A stretch of DNA of 64,000 nt from Mesorhizobium sp. ORS 3359 (GCA_000824845.1 CCNC01000091.1:124001-188000); one strand, 5' to 3'. Positions 9,056 to 19,893 are shown, counted from the stretch's first letter. Translations and numbers: made by a program. The notes: generated from the sequence alone by a model not told the origin.

Positions 9056-9979
9056 TCAGGCGATTTCGTGCCGCCATGGCGGGTTGGCGCCGGCCCGCGA
9101 CACCGTTACCGCCGCCGCCCTGGCGCCGAGTTCCAGCGCCTTGCGGATGGCGTCTTCGGACAGGCTGCCGATCGCCGCCTTGGTGAGCAGGTCCTGCTCA
9201 TGCAGCGAGGCCAGGATGCCGGCGTTGAACGTATCGCCGGCGCCGACCGTATCGACCACCTTGACCTTCTGCGGCATGACCGTGACCTTATGTGCCTTGC
9301 TGTAGCCGACCGCGCCTTCGCTGCCATGCGTGACGACGATCAGCTTCGGTCCACGATCCAGCCAGTTGCGCACGACATCCTCATGCGAGCCCGCCTCGTC
9401 GAACCATTTGAGGTCCTCGTCGGAGAGTTTGACGATGTCGGCCATCGCCATCATCTCGCGGATGCGCCGCAGGTGCTTGGCCTTGTCCGGGATGAAATTC
9501 GGCCGGATATTCGGGTCGAGCATCATCACACGGGCTTGGTGCTCGCGCCGCATGAACTCCTCATAGGCCGATCCGGCAGGCTCCGAGATCAGGCTGATGG
9601 CGCCGAACAGCATCGCCTCGATCTCGGCGCCGAGCTTCGGCAGGTCCTCGATGGTCAGCATGCGCCCGGCGGTGTTCTCGTCATAGAAGGTGTAGGTCGC
9701 CTGGCCGTTGGTAAGCCGCACGAAGGCGAGCGTGGTCGGGCGAGGGGACGTATGCGCATAGGTGGAGCTCACCTTGCTGGCGCCGAGCGCGTCGCGGAAC
9801 TGGCCGCCGAACAGGTCGGAGGAGAGGCCCGAGAAGAATCCCGCTGGGGCGCCCAGCCGTCCAAGCGCGATCGCGGAGTTGAACACCGCGCCGCCGACAT
9901 AGGGCGCGAAGGCGGCTTCGCCTTCCGTGGTGATGCGCGGCAGCATGTCGATCAGGGCTTCGCCACAGCAAAGGATCAT
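9056..9979 (-). CDS. PfkB-family sugar kinase (probable fructokinase)
   Basis: The 307-residue PfkB/ribokinase-family kinase begins MILCCGEALIDMLPR. It has the first signature around GGAVFNSAIALGRLGAPAGF and the second signature DTVGAGDTFNAGI, with the catalytic aspartate. Its start overlaps the stop of the RbsD/FucU-like gene as ATGA. The pair lies behind frcR and opposite the fructose transporter genes, so phosphorylation of imported fructose or a related sugar is the natural reading. In Sinorhizobium the frc cluster also carries a kinase gene, frcK; whether this is its orthologue was not tested. Substrate specificity cannot be decided from motifs alone. Confidence 0.88.
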   Translation of the reverse strand: MILCCGEALIDMLPRITTEGEAAFAPYVGGAVFNSAIALGRLGAPAGFFSGLSSDLFGGQFRDALGASKVSSTYAHTSPRPTTLAFVRLTNGQATYTFYDENTAGRMLTIEDLPKLGAEIEAMLFGAISLISEPAGSAYEEFMRREHQARVMMLDPNIRPNFIPDKAKHLRRIREMMAMADIVKLSDEDLKWFDEAGSHEDVVRNWLDRGPKLIVVTHGSEGAVGYSKAHKVTVMPQKVKVVDTVGAGDTFNAGILASLHEQDLLTKAAIGSLSEDAIRKALELGARAAAVTVSRAGANPPWRHEIA

Positions 9980-10422
9980 GTCGTCTTGGTCTCCGGCGGA
10001 TGGATCACGCCCTTGCGGATGATGATGTTGGCAAAGAGCCTGGGTTCGCTGGTCGCGACGATCGCATGCGCGGCCTTGACGCGTGCATAGAAGTCAGGTC
10101 CGGCCAGCGCAACCACCTTGTGGCCGGGCGCGCGTCTGGCGCAGACCGCTTCCATCTCGCGATGCACGGGGTCGGCCAGCGCCGGGTCGCCCTGCACCGA
10201 GGCGCGGAACAGCGCTTCCGGCACCGCTTCGTCCACCGGCAGCACGCTGAGCACCGCGTCGAGGACCGGTATGACCTGGTGGCCGTCGGCGCGGATCAGC
10301 CGCCGCGCCTGTTCCTCGGCCGGATAATTGCCGTCGACGATCGCGATCTCGTCGCCATGGCCCATCGCCCTGAGTGTCGCCAGGAACTGCGGCCCGAGCA
10401 GCGAGGGGATGCCGATCAGCAT
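9976..10422 (-). CDS. RbsD/FucU family sugar mutarotase
   Basis: The 148-residue protein begins MLIGIPSLLGPQFLATLRAMGHGDEI, the family N-terminus with the catalytic histidine in GHGDEI followed by VDGNYPA. It ends with the conserved FYARVKAAHAIVATSEPRLFANII segment and KGV. RbsD and FucU interconvert anomers (or pyranose and furanose forms) of ribose, fucose and related sugars. Length and the conserved C-terminus are closer to FucU than to the RbsD group. It starts two bases downstream of frcR and overlaps the kinase gene by four, so the three form one operon. Its job is probably to supply the anomer that the kinase or transporter uses; the sugar itself is inferred from the neighbouring frcBCA genes. 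Confidence 0.88.
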   Translation of the reverse strand: MLIGIPSLLGPQFLATLRAMGHGDEIAIVDGNYPAEEQARRLIRADGHQVIPVLDAVLSVLPVDEAVPEALFRASVQGDPALADPVHREMEAVCARRAPGHKVVALAGPDFYARVKAAHAIVATSEPRLFANIIIRKGVIHPPETKTT

Positions 10423-10424
10423 GG

Positions 10425-11648
10425 TCAGGCGCCTCCGGTCGTGTTCGGTCTGACCAGGAAACGCTCGGAAAGCGGCAGGCTGGCGCCGCCCAGCGCCCGG
10501 GCATGGATGCCGACGCTGCCCTCGCGCACGAAGGGCAGCTTCAGTCCCTCGGCATCGATGCCGCAGATGGCTTGCCGGATCGCCTCGACAAGACGGCGCC
10601 GCACATCGAGCGGCATCCAGCCGTCGATCACCGCCGCTTCGAAATCGATGACCGACGAAGCCGCGACGATGGCATAGGCAAGCGCGCGCGAGGCGCTGGC
10701 GATCCACTCGTCGAGCTCGGGGCCGATGTCGCCCCATTCCTGCGGCGAGGTCCAAAGATGGGAGCCGTCGATGCCCTTGGCGGATAGCGCCTTCTCGAGC
10801 ATTGCAATCGAGGCGACGTCGATGAGCTGCGTCGGCTTGCCGTCCGGCCCCGGCACCGGCATCGATCCGAGCGCGCCGGCGTTCCCCTTCGGCCCGCTGT
10901 AAAGGCGGCCGTTGAGAACAATGCCGCCGCCGGCAAAGGCGCCGATATAGAAATAGACGAAGTCGCGCGCCGCGCCCGCCTGGCCGAAGACAAGCTCGGC
11001 GCCGCAGGCCGAAGTCGCGTCATTCTGCAGGTAGACGGGGAACTCGCACTGCGCCTGGATGTCGGCGCGCATGTCGCGATGGCGCCATTCATCCATGACG
11101 TCGCGCGGCGCGCCGGCCGTGTCGGCCCAGTTCCATAGCTCGAACGGCATGGCGATGCCGAGCCCGGCGATGCGCTTGTCCTGCGCCGGCGTCAGCTCGC
11201 CACGCATCGTCTTGATGCCGGCAGTGACGAATTCGACCGTCTCGCGCGGCGCGGGATAGCGGTAGGAATGCTGCAGCATGGCGCGCACATTGCCGAGAAA
11301 ATCGATCAGCACCAGCTCGGCCGAGCGTCTGCCGATCTTGAGGCCGATGAAGAAGGCGCCTTCCGGGTTGAGCGCCATCGGGATCGAAGGTTGGCCGATC
11401 TTGCCGCGCAGCGGCGCCTGGCGCACCAGCAGCTTGTCTTCCTCGAGCTCGCGCATGATCACCGACACCGTCTGCGCCGACAGCCCGGTCATGCGCGCGA
11501 TATCGGATTTGGCCAGGCTGCCGTGCTGGCGCACCAGGGACAGCACCAACCGTTCATTGTGGTCGCGCATGCCGCTTTGGTTGGTGCCGCGATGCAGCCG
11601 GCTCTCCAAAGCCTCGGGCGAACCGTGCCTCGCAATGCCGGTCTCCAC
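10425..11648 (-). CDS. frcR: ROK-family transcriptional regulator, probable FrcR
   Basis: The start is a GTG at 11648, eleven bases after the first base of a GGGAGGAACAGG ribosome-binding site, which gives 407 residues. An N-terminal winged helix-turn-helix (about residues 30-85, with SLAKSDIARMTGLSAQTVSVIM) is followed by a ROK sugar-kinase-like fold with the ALNPEGAFFIGLKIG, FYIGAFAGGGIVLNGRLYSG and GNAGALG segments. The usual zinc-binding cysteine cluster of NagC/Mlc is not obvious (only CGAE and scattered Cys), so ligand sensing may differ. The gene is divergent from frcB, and ROK repressors commonly sit beside the sugar genes they control. The palindrome at 11712-11747 is the likely operator. 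Confidence 0.85.
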   Translation of the reverse strand: METGIARHGSPEALESRLHRGTNQSGMRDHNERLVLSLVRQHGSLAKSDIARMTGLSAQTVSVIMRELEEDKLLVRQAPLRGKIGQPSIPMALNPEGAFFIGLKIGRRSAELVLIDFLGNVRAMLQHSYRYPAPRETVEFVTAGIKTMRGELTPAQDKRIAGLGIAMPFELWNWADTAGAPRDVMDEWRHRDMRADIQAQCEFPVYLQNDATSACGAELVFGQAGAARDFVYFYIGAFAGGGIVLNGRLYSGPKGNAGALGSMPVPGPDGKPTQLIDVASIAMLEKALSAKGIDGSHLWTSPQEWGDIGPELDEWIASASRALAYAIVAASSVIDFEAAVIDGWMPLDVRRRLVEAIRQAICGIDAEGLKLPFVREGSVGIHARALGGASLPLSERFLVRPNTTGGA

Positions 11649-11711
11649 CCTGTTCCTCCCGTTGGTTTCCCCGCGATGCTTTTCGTTCAGAATGAGTGAA
11701 CGGCGCAAAAG

Positions 11712-11747
11712 TGTCAATAATAAATAAGAGTGATTTAATTATTGACA
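11712..11747. promoter_or_regulatory. Operator-like palindrome between frcR and frcB
   Basis: The arms TGTCAATAATAAAT (11712-11725) and ATTTAATTATTGACA (11733-11747) are reverse complements except for one extra T, around an AAGAGTG spacer. The outer ends place a TTGACA hexamer pointing in each direction, so the site would overlap the -35 regions of both divergent promoters. AT-rich palindromes with AATAAA-like half-sites are typical ROK (NagC/Mlc-type) targets. No convincing -10 element was found at the right distance on either side. Confidence 0.65.
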
Positions 11748-11858
11748 GCCGTTCTATCCTGGTGTTTTTTGAGATGTGTCCACGCTGGGAGAAAGGTGGA
11801 TGCGCGCTTGGGACGCCGGGTGGCCGGTGTCCGCAACAGTTCCATTGGGAGGAAAATC

Positions 11859-12893
11859 GTGACCAAGAAATCACTGCTGAAGTCTACCGTGTTTGCCGCC
11901 GCAGGCTTGGGCCTGATGGCGTTCGCTTCGTCGGCATCGGCCGCCGGCGTTGGCGCCTGCCTGATCACCAAGACCGACACCAACCCCTTCTTCGTCAAGA
12001 TGAAGGAGGGCGCGACCGCCAAGGCCAAGGAGCTTGGCGTCGACCTCAAGACCTATGCCGGCAAGATCGACGGCGACAGCGAAAGCCAGGTGGCGGCGAT
12101 CGAGAGCTGCATAGCCGATGGCGCCAAGGGCATCCTGATCACCGCGTCCGATACCAAGGGCATCGTGCCGACGGTGAAGAAGGCGCGTGACGCCGGCCTG
12201 CTGGTGATCGCGCTCGACACGCCGCTCGATCCGATCGATGCCGCCGACGCCACCTTCGCCACCGACAACCTCGAAGCCGGCAAGCTGATCGGCGCCTGGG
12301 CCGCCGCCACGCTTGGCGACAAGGCCAAGGACGCCAAGATCGGCTTCCTCGACCTCACCCCCTCGCAGCCGACCGTCGACGTTCTGCGCGACCAGGGCTT
12401 CATGATGGGCTATGGCATCGACGTGAAGGATCCCAACAAGATCGGCGACGAGGACGATCCGCGCATCGTCGGCCATGACGTCACCAACGGCAACGAGGAA
12501 GGCGGCCGCAAGGCGATGGAGAACCTTCTCCAGAAGGACAACACCATCAACGTCATCCACACCATCAACGAGCCCGCCGCCGTCGGCGCCTATCAGGCGC
12601 TCAAGGCCGTCGGTCTCGAAAAGCAGGTGCTGATCGTCTCGGTCGACGGCGGTTGCCCTGGCGTGAAGTCGGTCACCGAAGGCGTGATCGGCGCCACCTC
12701 GCAGCAATATCCGCTGCAGATGGCCGCGCTCGGCATCGAGGCCATCGCCAATTACGCCAAGGACGGCACCAAGCCGAAGCCGACCGAAGGCAAGAACTTC
12801 TTCGACACCGGCGTCAACCTCGTGACCGACAAGCCGGCCAACGGCGTGAAGTCCATCGACACCAAGGAAGGCCTCGCCAAGTGCTGGGGCTGA
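11859..12893 (+). CDS. frcB: Fructose ABC transporter, periplasmic substrate-binding protein (FrcB)
   Basis: The GTG start at 11859 is preceded by a GGGAGGAAAA ribosome-binding site and gives 344 residues. A Sec signal peptide (about residues 1-28, ending SASAA) precedes a type I sugar-binding fold with [16 protein letters not shown], the loop [12 protein letters not shown] and [12 protein letters not shown]. The sequence closely resembles my recollection of Sinorhizobium meliloti FrcB, including the C-terminal KCWG. FrcB delivers fructose (and in that organism also ribose and mannose) to the FrcC permease. The gene leads the operon frcBCA, separated from frcC by 158 bases that contain a stable hairpin. 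Confidence 0.92.
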   Translation: MTKKSLLKSTVFAAAGLGLMAFASSASAAGVGACLITKTDTNPFFVKMKEGATAKAKELGVDLKTYAGKIDGDSESQVAAIESCIADGAKGILITASDTKGIVPTVKKARDAGLLVIALDTPLDPIDAADATFATDNLEAGKLIGAWAAATLGDKAKDAKIGFLDLTPSQPTVDVLRDQGFMMGYGIDVKDPNKIGDEDDPRIVGHDVTNGNEEGGRKAMENLLQKDNTINVIHTINEPAAVGAYQALKAVGLEKQVLIVSVDGGCPGVKSVTEGVIGATSQQYPLQMAALGIEAIANYAKDGTKPKPTEGKNFFDTGVNLVTDKPANGVKSIDTKEGLAKCWG

Positions 12894-12917
12894 TGCCCGC
12901 CTGAGCGCACAAACCTC

Positions 12918-12944
12918 GCGGCTGGGGGCTTGATCCCCGGCCGC
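12918..12944 (+). terminator. Intercistronic GC-rich hairpin after frcB
   Basis: GCGGCTGGGG (12918-12927) can pair with CCCCGGCCGC (12935-12944) through a seven-base loop, with one G-U pair. No U-tract follows, so it is more likely a partial attenuator or mRNA-end stabiliser than a full terminator. Such an element would make the binding protein more abundant than the membrane components downstream. Confidence 0.5.
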
Positions 12945-13051
12945 ATCGGGTGGACGATGCATTTTCGTAAGCGCTGATAAGCCCGGCGACAGACCGGAAT
13001 GCGTAAACGCGGCACGGAGCCATGACGAAGTTCCGTGAGACGGGAGGAGAT

Positions 13052-14116
13052 ATGTCCCAAATCCAGGAATTCGAGAAGGTTCTCTCGGGCAGCGATACCA
13101 ACGTCGCTGCCTTCGAGGAGCACGGCAAATCGTTTGTGAAGCGCGCCCAGCATTTCCTGCATTCCACGCCGGCGGCGGTGCCGCTGATCGTGCTGGTGCT
13201 GTCGATCATCATCTTCGGCGTCGCCATCGGCGGCCGCTTCTTTTCGTCCTACACGTTGACGCTGATCCTGCAGCAGATCGCCATCGTCGGCATCCTGGGC
13301 GCCGCCCAGACGCTGGTCATCCTGACCGCCGGCATCGACCTTTCGATCGGCGTGATCATGGTGATCTCGGCCGTGATCATGGGCAACTGCGCCATCACCT
13401 ACGGCATGCCGACCATCCTGGCCGTGCTGCTCGGGCTTGCCGCCGGCGCGGCCTGCGGCCTGCTCAACGGCCTGCTCGTCGCCTACATGAAGCTGCCGCC
13501 CTTCATCGTCACGCTCGGCACCTGGAACATCGTCATGGCGACGAATTTCATCTATTCCGCCAATGAGACGATCCGCGACGCCGACGTCGACGCCCAGGCG
13601 CCGCTGCTGCACTTCTTCGCCCTGAGCTTCAGGGTCGGTTCGGCCGTGCTGACGGCCGGCGTCATCGCCATGGTGCTGCTGGTGATGCTGCTCTGGTATG
13701 TGCTGAACCACACCGCCTGGGGGCGCCATGTCTATGCCGTCGGCGACGACCCCGAGGCGGCCAAGCTTTCCGGCATCCAGACCAAGAAGGTGCTGATGGC
13801 CGTCTACACGCTAGCCGGCCTGATCGCCGCCTTCGCCGCCTGGGTCTCGATCGGCCGCAACGGCTCGATCTCGCCGTCCGCAGCCGTCACCGACTACAAT
13901 CTGCAGGCCATCACCGCCACGGTGATCGGCGGCATCTCGCTCTTCGGCGGCCGCGGCTCGATCCTCGGCACTTTGTTCGGCGCCATGATCGTCGGCGTCG
14001 TCTCGATGGGTCTCAACATGCTGGGCGCCGATCCGCAATGGAAAGTCCTGCTTACCGGCGTGCTGATTATCGGCGCCGTCGCGGTCGACCAGTGGATCAG
14101 AAAGGTTTCGGTGTAA
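13052..14116 (+). CDS. frcC: Fructose ABC transporter, permease (FrcC)
   Basis: The ATG at 13052 follows a GGGAGGAGAT ribosome-binding site and gives 354 residues. An in-frame ATG at 13022 lies before that site and is unlikely. The protein has a hydrophilic N-terminal stretch of about 40 residues and then 8-10 membrane helices of the AraH/RbsC/XylH family. The signatures LTAGIDLSIGVIM and GRNGSISPSAAVTDYNLQAITATVIGGISLFGGRGS are visible. It forms the homodimeric channel for the sugar delivered by FrcB. The stop is two bases before frcA, so the two are coupled. Confidence 0.93.
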   Translation: MSQIQEFEKVLSGSDTNVAAFEEHGKSFVKRAQHFLHSTPAAVPLIVLVLSIIIFGVAIGGRFFSSYTLTLILQQIAIVGILGAAQTLVILTAGIDLSIGVIMVISAVIMGNCAITYGMPTILAVLLGLAAGAACGLLNGLLVAYMKLPPFIVTLGTWNIVMATNFIYSANETIRDADVDAQAPLLHFFALSFRVGSAVLTAGVIAMVLLVMLLWYVLNHTAWGRHVYAVGDDPEAAKLSGIQTKKVLMAVYTLAGLIAAFAAWVSIGRNGSISPSAAVTDYNLQAITATVIGGISLFGGRGSILGTLFGAMIVGVVSMGLNMLGADPQWKVLLTGVLIIGAVAVDQWIRKVSV

Positions 14117-14118
14117 TC

Positions 14119-14901
<783 letters not shown>

Positions 14902-14956
14902 TCTCCAGGACAGGTCAGTTGCAGCAGGCAGGCTATCGGCTGGATCACTTAATCGA

Positions 14957-14984
14957 TTGAACGCATGCTGCAATGCGATAGGAT
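14957..14984 (+). promoter_or_regulatory. Possible promoter of the glycogen operon
   Basis: TTGAAC (14957-14962) and TAGGAT (14979-14984) are separated by 16 bases in the 139-base gap between frcA and glgP. Each matches the housekeeping consensus at four of six positions. This is a weak call based on spacing and position only. Confidence 0.3.
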
Positions 14985-15040
14985 GGGCTGGGAGAAACGG
15001 CGAAAGCCGGTATGATCAGGCCAACTGAACGAGAGGCGAT

Positions 15041-17503
15041 ATGACATCCGCCATGACGATCGAAGCCCCTGTCCTCGACCATCCCGATCCCAAGACGCTT
15101 GCCGAAGAAGTCCTGATGTCGCTCAAATACCGGGTCGGCAAGGACACCACCGTCGCCACGCCCTATGACTGGCTGACCGCCTCGATCAAGGTGGTGCGCG
15201 ACCGCATCGTCGACCACTGGATCCAGGCCACCAAGGAAGCCTACGACCAGCAGGAAAAGCGGGTCTATTACCTGTCGCTCGAATTCCTGATCGGCCGCCT
15301 GATGCGCGATGCCTTCTCCAATCTCGGTTTGATGGAGAACATGCGCGAGGCGCTGTCCTCGCTCGGCGTCGACCTCGACCTGATCGCCGGCCTCGAGCCG
15401 GACGCAGCACTTGGCAATGGCGGCCTCGGCCGTCTCGCCGCCTGCTTCATGGAAAGCATGGCGACTGTCGACATCCCCGCCCATGGCTACGGCATCCGCT
15501 ACGCCAACGGCATGTTTCGCCAGGAAATCCAGGGCGGCTGGCAGGTCGAATTGCCGGAGACCTGGCTCGACCACGGCAATCCCTGGGAGTTCGAGCGGCG
15601 AGAACGCTCCTTCGAAGTCGGCTTCGGCGGCTCGGTGGAATCGATCACCACAAAGGACGGCCGGCTGGAGCGTCACGTCTGGAAGCCGACCGAGCATGTG
15701 CTGGCGGTCGCCTATGACACGCCGGTGGCCGGCTGGCGGGCCAGGCGCGTCAACACGCTGAGGCTCTGGTCCGGCATGCCGATCGACCCGATCCTGCTCG
15801 ACAAGTTCAACGCCGGCGATCACATCGGCGCGCTGGCCGAAAGCAACAAGGCCGACGCGCTGTCGCGTGTGCTTTATCCGGCCGATTCCCACATGGCCGG
15901 CCAGGAGTTGAGGCTCAGGCAGGAATATTTCTTCTCGACCGCCTCGCTGCAGGACATCGTCCAGCGCCATCTCAGCCAGTATGGCGACCTGAAGTCCTTG
16001 CCCGACAAGGCGGCCATCCACCTCAACGACACCCATCCCGCGGTCGCGGTGCCGGAGCTGATGCGGCTGCTGATGGACGTCCATGGCATGGATTTCGACC
16101 TTGCCTGGGACATCACCAAGCGCACCTTCGGCTACACCAACCACACGCTGCTGCCCGAGGCACTGGAAAGCTGGCCGGTGCCGCTGTTCGAGCGGCTTTT
16201 GCCGCGCCACATGCAGATCGTCTACGCCATCAATGCGCAGGTGCTGCTGGAGGCCCGGGCCACCGGTAAATTCTCGGGCGACCAGATCGCACGCATTTCG
16301 CTGATCCAGGAAAATGGCGACCGCCGCGTGCGCATGGGCAACCTGGCCTTTGTCGGCTCGCATTCGATCAACGGCGTCTCGGCGCTGCACACCGAGCTGA
16401 TGAAGGAGACGGTGTTCGCCGATCTCCACAAGCTCTATCCCGACCGCATCAACAACAAGACCAATGGCATCACGCCCCGCCGCTGGCTGATCCAGTGCAA
16501 TCCCGGCCTCACCGCGCTTGCCCGCGAGGCGATCGGCGACCGCTTCATGGACGACATCGAGGCGATCAAGGGCCTCGATCCCTTGGCCGACGATGCCGCG
16601 TTCCGCGAAAAATTCGCCGCCGTGAAGCGGCAGAACAAGGCGCGGCTCGCCAACCTCGTCGCCGATCGGCTGGGCATCAGGCTCGACCCGTCGGCCCTGT
16701 TCGACATCCAGGTCAAGCGCATTCACGAATACAAGCGGCAGCTGCTCAACATCCTCGAAGCGATCGCGCTTTACGACCAGATCCGCTCGCATCCCGAGCG
16801 GGACTGGATGCCGCGCGTGAAATTCTTCGGCGGCAAGGCGGCGCCGAGCTACCACAACGCCAAGCTGATCATCAAGCTGGCCAACGACGTCGCAAAGGTC
16901 ATCAACGGCGATCCGTCGGTGCGTGGCCTGCTGAAAGTCGTGTTCGTGCCGAACTACAATGTCAGTCTGGCCGAGGTGATGATGCCGGCCGCAGACCTTT
17001 CGGAGCAGATCTCGACCGCGGGCATGGAAGCTTCCGGCACCGGCAACATGAAGTTCGCGCTGAACGGCGCGCTGACCATCGGCACGCTCGACGGTGCCAA
17101 TGTCGAGATCAAGGAACATGTCGGCGACGACAACATCTTCATCTTCGGCCTTACCACGGCCGAAGTCGCCGAGCGGCGCAACAATGGCTACAATCCGCGC
17201 GAAGTGATTGAGGGCTCGCCCGAGCTGTCGCAGGCGGTGTCCGCCATTTCCTCCGGCGTCTTCTCGCCCGACGATCCCGGCCGCTATCGCGACCTGATGA
17301 ACGGCCTCTACCAGAGCGACTGGTTCATGGTGGCGGCCGACTTCGATTCCTACGCCGCCTGCCAGCGCGAGGTCGACGCCGTCTGGCGCAACAGCCCTGA
17401 CTGGCACGCGCGTGCCATCCGCAACGTCGCCCGCGTCGGCTGGTTCTCGTCCGATCGCACCATCCGCCAATATGCGAAAGACATCTGGAACGTGCCCGTC
17501 TGA
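15041..17503 (+). CDS. glgP: Glycogen phosphorylase
   Basis: The 820-residue cytosolic glycosyltransferase family 35 enzyme releases glucose-1-phosphate from the non-reducing ends of alpha-1,4-glucan. Visible landmarks are YYLSLEFLIGR, the glycine-rich LGNGGLGRLAACF, KRIHEYKRQLLN, and the PLP-lysine segment EASGTGNMKFALNGALTIGTLDGANVEI near residues 665-690. The start (ATG at 15041) follows GAGAGGCG. As the first gene of the cluster, with a modest gap after frcA, it probably begins the transcript for glgB-glgC-glgA-pgm-glgX. Presence of both synthesis and breakdown enzymes in one operon means flux must be set mainly by allostery or protein regulation. Confidence 0.96.
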   Translation: MTSAMTIEAPVLDHPDPKTLAEEVLMSLKYRVGKDTTVATPYDWLTASIKVVRDRIVDHWIQATKEAYDQQEKRVYYLSLEFLIGRLMRDAFSNLGLMENMREALSSLGVDLDLIAGLEPDAALGNGGLGRLAACFMESMATVDIPAHGYGIRYANGMFRQEIQGGWQVELPETWLDHGNPWEFERRERSFEVGFGGSVESITTKDGRLERHVWKPTEHVLAVAYDTPVAGWRARRVNTLRLWSGMPIDPILLDKFNAGDHIGALAESNKADALSRVLYPADSHMAGQELRLRQEYFFSTASLQDIVQRHLSQYGDLKSLPDKAAIHLNDTHPAVAVPELMRLLMDVHGMDFDLAWDITKRTFGYTNHTLLPEALESWPVPLFERLLPRHMQIVYAINAQVLLEARATGKFSGDQIARISLIQENGDRRVRMGNLAFVGSHSINGVSALHTELMKETVFADLHKLYPDRINNKTNGITPRRWLIQCNPGLTALAREAIGDRFMDDIEAIKGLDPLADDAAFREKFAAVKRQNKARLANLVADRLGIRLDPSALFDIQVKRIHEYKRQLLNILEAIALYDQIRSHPERDWMPRVKFFGGKAAPSYHNAKLIIKLANDVAKVINGDPSVRGLLKVVFVPNYNVSLAEVMMPAADLSEQISTAGMEASGTGNMKFALNGALTIGTLDGANVEIKEHVGDDNIFIFGLTTAEVAERRNNGYNPREVIEGSPELSQAVSAISSGVFSPDDPGRYRDLMNGLYQSDWFMVAADFDSYAACQREVDAVWRNSPDWHARAIRNVARVGWFSSDRTIRQYAKDIWNVPV

Positions 17504-17616
17504 TATGATTGCATGAGGTCACGATGAACGTGGCCCAGCGCAAGTCGTCCCAGATGTCCAACGGATTTGGGACGGCCGGCGCGGAACAAAAGGTGCCCAG
17601 GGAGGGCGACCGCCTG

Positions 17617-19830
17617 ATGAGGAAGCCGCGCGCGACCGCTGCGACAAGCGGGCCGGACGGACTGGCGCCTGCCGGCGATGTCGCGGCGATTGTCGCCGGG
17701 ACGCATGGCGATCCTTTCGCGGTTCTGGGCGTGCAGGAGGCCGGCAAGGGCTTCGTCGCCCGCTGCTTCGTGCCCAACGCCGAATTCGTCACCGCCTATA
17801 TGCTGACCGGCAAGGAGGCCGGCGAGCTCTCGCGCCGCGACGATGCAGGCTTCTTCGAGGGCAAGGTCTCGATCCGCAAGCGCCAGCCGCTGCGCTATCA
17901 CGCCAGGAATGCCGGCGGCGACTGGTGGCTGACCGATCCCTATTCCTTCGGCCCGGTGCTGGGGCCGATGGACGATTACTATATGGCCGAGGGCTCGCAC
18001 TTACGGCTGTTTGACAAGCTCGGCGCCCATATCATCGATCATGAAGGCGCCACCGGCGTGCATTTCGCCGTCTGGGCGCCCAATGCCCGGCGCGTCTCCG
18101 TGGTCGGCGCCTTCAACGACTGGGACGGTCGCCGCCACACCATGCGCGACCGCAAGGACACCGGCATCTGGGAGCTGTTCATCCCCGATCTCGCCGCCGG
18201 CCAGCCCTACAAGTTCGAGATCATCGGACCTGACGGCGTGCGCCTGCCGCTCAAGGCCGACCCGTTTGCCTTCGAATCGGAACTGCGCCCGGCGACCGCC
18301 TCGGTGACGGCGCCGCCAATGGCGCATCAGTGGGGCGACGAGGCGCATCGCGGCTACTGGCGCAAGGCCGATCCCCGGCGCGAGGCGATCTCGATCTACG
18401 AGGTCCATGCCGGCTCCTGGCAGCGTCGCGACGACGGAACGTTTCTCTCCTGGGACGAACTCGCCGCGCGGCTGATCCCTTACGTGGTCGACACCGGCTT
18501 CACCCATATCGAGTTCCTGCCGATCTCGGAGCACCCTTACGACCCGTCCTGGGGCTACCAGACCACCGGCCTTTACGCGCCGACGGCCCGCTTCGGCGAC
18601 CCCGACGGCTTCGCCCGCTTCGTCGACGGCGCGCATCGCGCCGGCATCGGCGTCATCCTCGACTGGGTGCCGGCGCATTTCCCGGTCGACGAGCACGGGC
18701 TGGTGCAATTCGACGGCACCGCGCTCTACGAGCATGCCGATCCGCGCCAGGGTTTTCACCCGGATTGGAACACCGCGATCTACAATTTCGGCCGCCGCGA
18801 GGTGGTGTCGTTCCTCGTCAACAACGCGCTGTTCTGGGCCGAGAAATACCATGTCGACGGATTGCGCGTCGACGCGGTCGCCTCGATGCTCTACCTCGAT
18901 TATTCGCGCAAGGCGGGCGAATGGATCCCCAACGAGAAGGGCGGGCGCGAGAACCTGCAGGCCGTCAGCTTCCTGCAGAAGATGAACAAGGAGCTCTACG
19001 GCCACCACCCCGGCGTGATGACGATCGCCGAGGAATCGACCTCATGGCCGAAAGTGTCGCGTCCCGTGCATGAGGGCGGGCTCGGCTTCGGCTTCAAGTG
19101 GAACATGGGCTTCATGCATGACACGCTGGAGTACCTTTCCAAGGAGCCGATCTTCCGCAAGCATCACCACAACGACATCACCTTCGGCCTGATCTACGCT
19201 TTCTCCGAAAACTTCGTGCTGCCGCTCTCGCATGACGAGGTCGTGCACGGCAAAGGCACGCTGCTCCACAAGATGGCCGGCGACGACTGGCAGAAGTTCG
19301 CCACGCTGCGCGCCTATTACGCCTTCATGTGGGGCTATCCCGGCAAGAAGCTCTTGTTCATGGGCCAGGAATTCGCCCAGCGCCGCGAGTGGAGCGAGGC
19401 GCGCGCGCTCGACTGGAACCTGCTTGAATTCGCGCCGCATCGTGGCGTCTGGCAGACCGTGCGCGACCTGAACTACCTCTACCGTTCGCGCCCGGCCCTG
19501 CATGCGCGCGACTGTGAGCCGGAAGGCTTTTCCTGGCTGATCGTCGACGACCGCAACAATTCGGTCTTCGCCTGGCTGCGCAGCGCGCCGGACGGCAACC
19601 CGGTCGCCGTCATTTCCAATTTCACGCCGGTGCCGCGCGAGAACTATCGCGTGCCGCTGCCGAGGGCGGGAAAGTGGCGCGAAATCATCAATACGGATGC
19701 CGCCGACTATGGGGGCTCCGGCATGGGCAATGGCGGCATGATCGAGGCCAGCGGGGAAGGGGGCGGCGTATCGGCGACGATGCTTCTGCCGCCGCTGGCG
19801 ACGATCATGCTGGAATTCGTCGCGGACTGA
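17617..19830 (+). CDS. glgB: 1,4-alpha-glucan branching enzyme
   Basis: The GH13 protein of about 737 residues has an N-terminal beta-sandwich module ([10 protein letters not shown]), a CBM48 module ([24 protein letters not shown]) and the (beta/alpha)8 catalytic barrel. The barrel carries the nucleophile in [16 protein letters not shown], the acid/base glutamate in MTIAEEST and the transition-state aspartate in [13 protein letters not shown]. It makes alpha-1,6 branches in glycogen. The start is uncertain: ATG 17617 fits the usual family length (about 730) and follows GGGAGGG, while ATG 17509 or 17524 would add a 31-36 residue low-complexity leader but sit closer to the glgP stop. No frameshift or missing catalytic residue is apparent. 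Confidence 0.95.
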   Translation: MRKPRATAATSGPDGLAPAGDVAAIVAGTHGDPFAVLGVQEAGKGFVARCFVPNAEFVTAYMLTGKEAGELSRRDDAGFFEGKVSIRKRQPLRYHARNAGGDWWLTDPYSFGPVLGPMDDYYMAEGSHLRLFDKLGAHIIDHEGATGVHFAVWAPNARRVSVVGAFNDWDGRRHTMRDRKDTGIWELFIPDLAAGQPYKFEIIGPDGVRLPLKADPFAFESELRPATASVTAPPMAHQWGDEAHRGYWRKADPRREAISIYEVHAGSWQRRDDGTFLSWDELAARLIPYVVDTGFTHIEFLPISEHPYDPSWGYQTTGLYAPTARFGDPDGFARFVDGAHRAGIGVILDWVPAHFPVDEHGLVQFDGTALYEHADPRQGFHPDWNTAIYNFGRREVVSFLVNNALFWAEKYHVDGLRVDAVASMLYLDYSRKAGEWIPNEKGGRENLQAVSFLQKMNKELYGHHPGVMTIAEESTSWPKVSRPVHEGGLGFGFKWNMGFMHDTLEYLSKEPIFRKHHHNDITFGLIYAFSENFVLPLSHDEVVHGKGTLLHKMAGDDWQKFATLRAYYAFMWGYPGKKLLFMGQEFAQRREWSEARALDWNLLEFAPHRGVWQTVRDLNYLYRSRPALHARDCEPEGFSWLIVDDRNNSVFAWLRSAPDGNPVAVISNFTPVPRENYRVPLPRAGKWREIINTDAADYGGSGMGNGGMIEASGEGGGVSATMLLPPLATIMLEFVAD

Positions 19831-19893
19831 GGCAGATGATATCTCATCCTGCTCTTGCAGCGGTCCGGGCAGCTTATTTGGGAGGGTAACAAA

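Noticed and set aside
14945..17470. Very long open frame on the minus strand opposite glgP (and similar ones opposite glgC/glgA at 21302-23353 and opposite cysNC)
   Set aside because: High GC leaves few stops in antisense frames. The translations are rich in Arg, Asp, Gly and His without any domain, while the sense strand encodes complete known enzymes.
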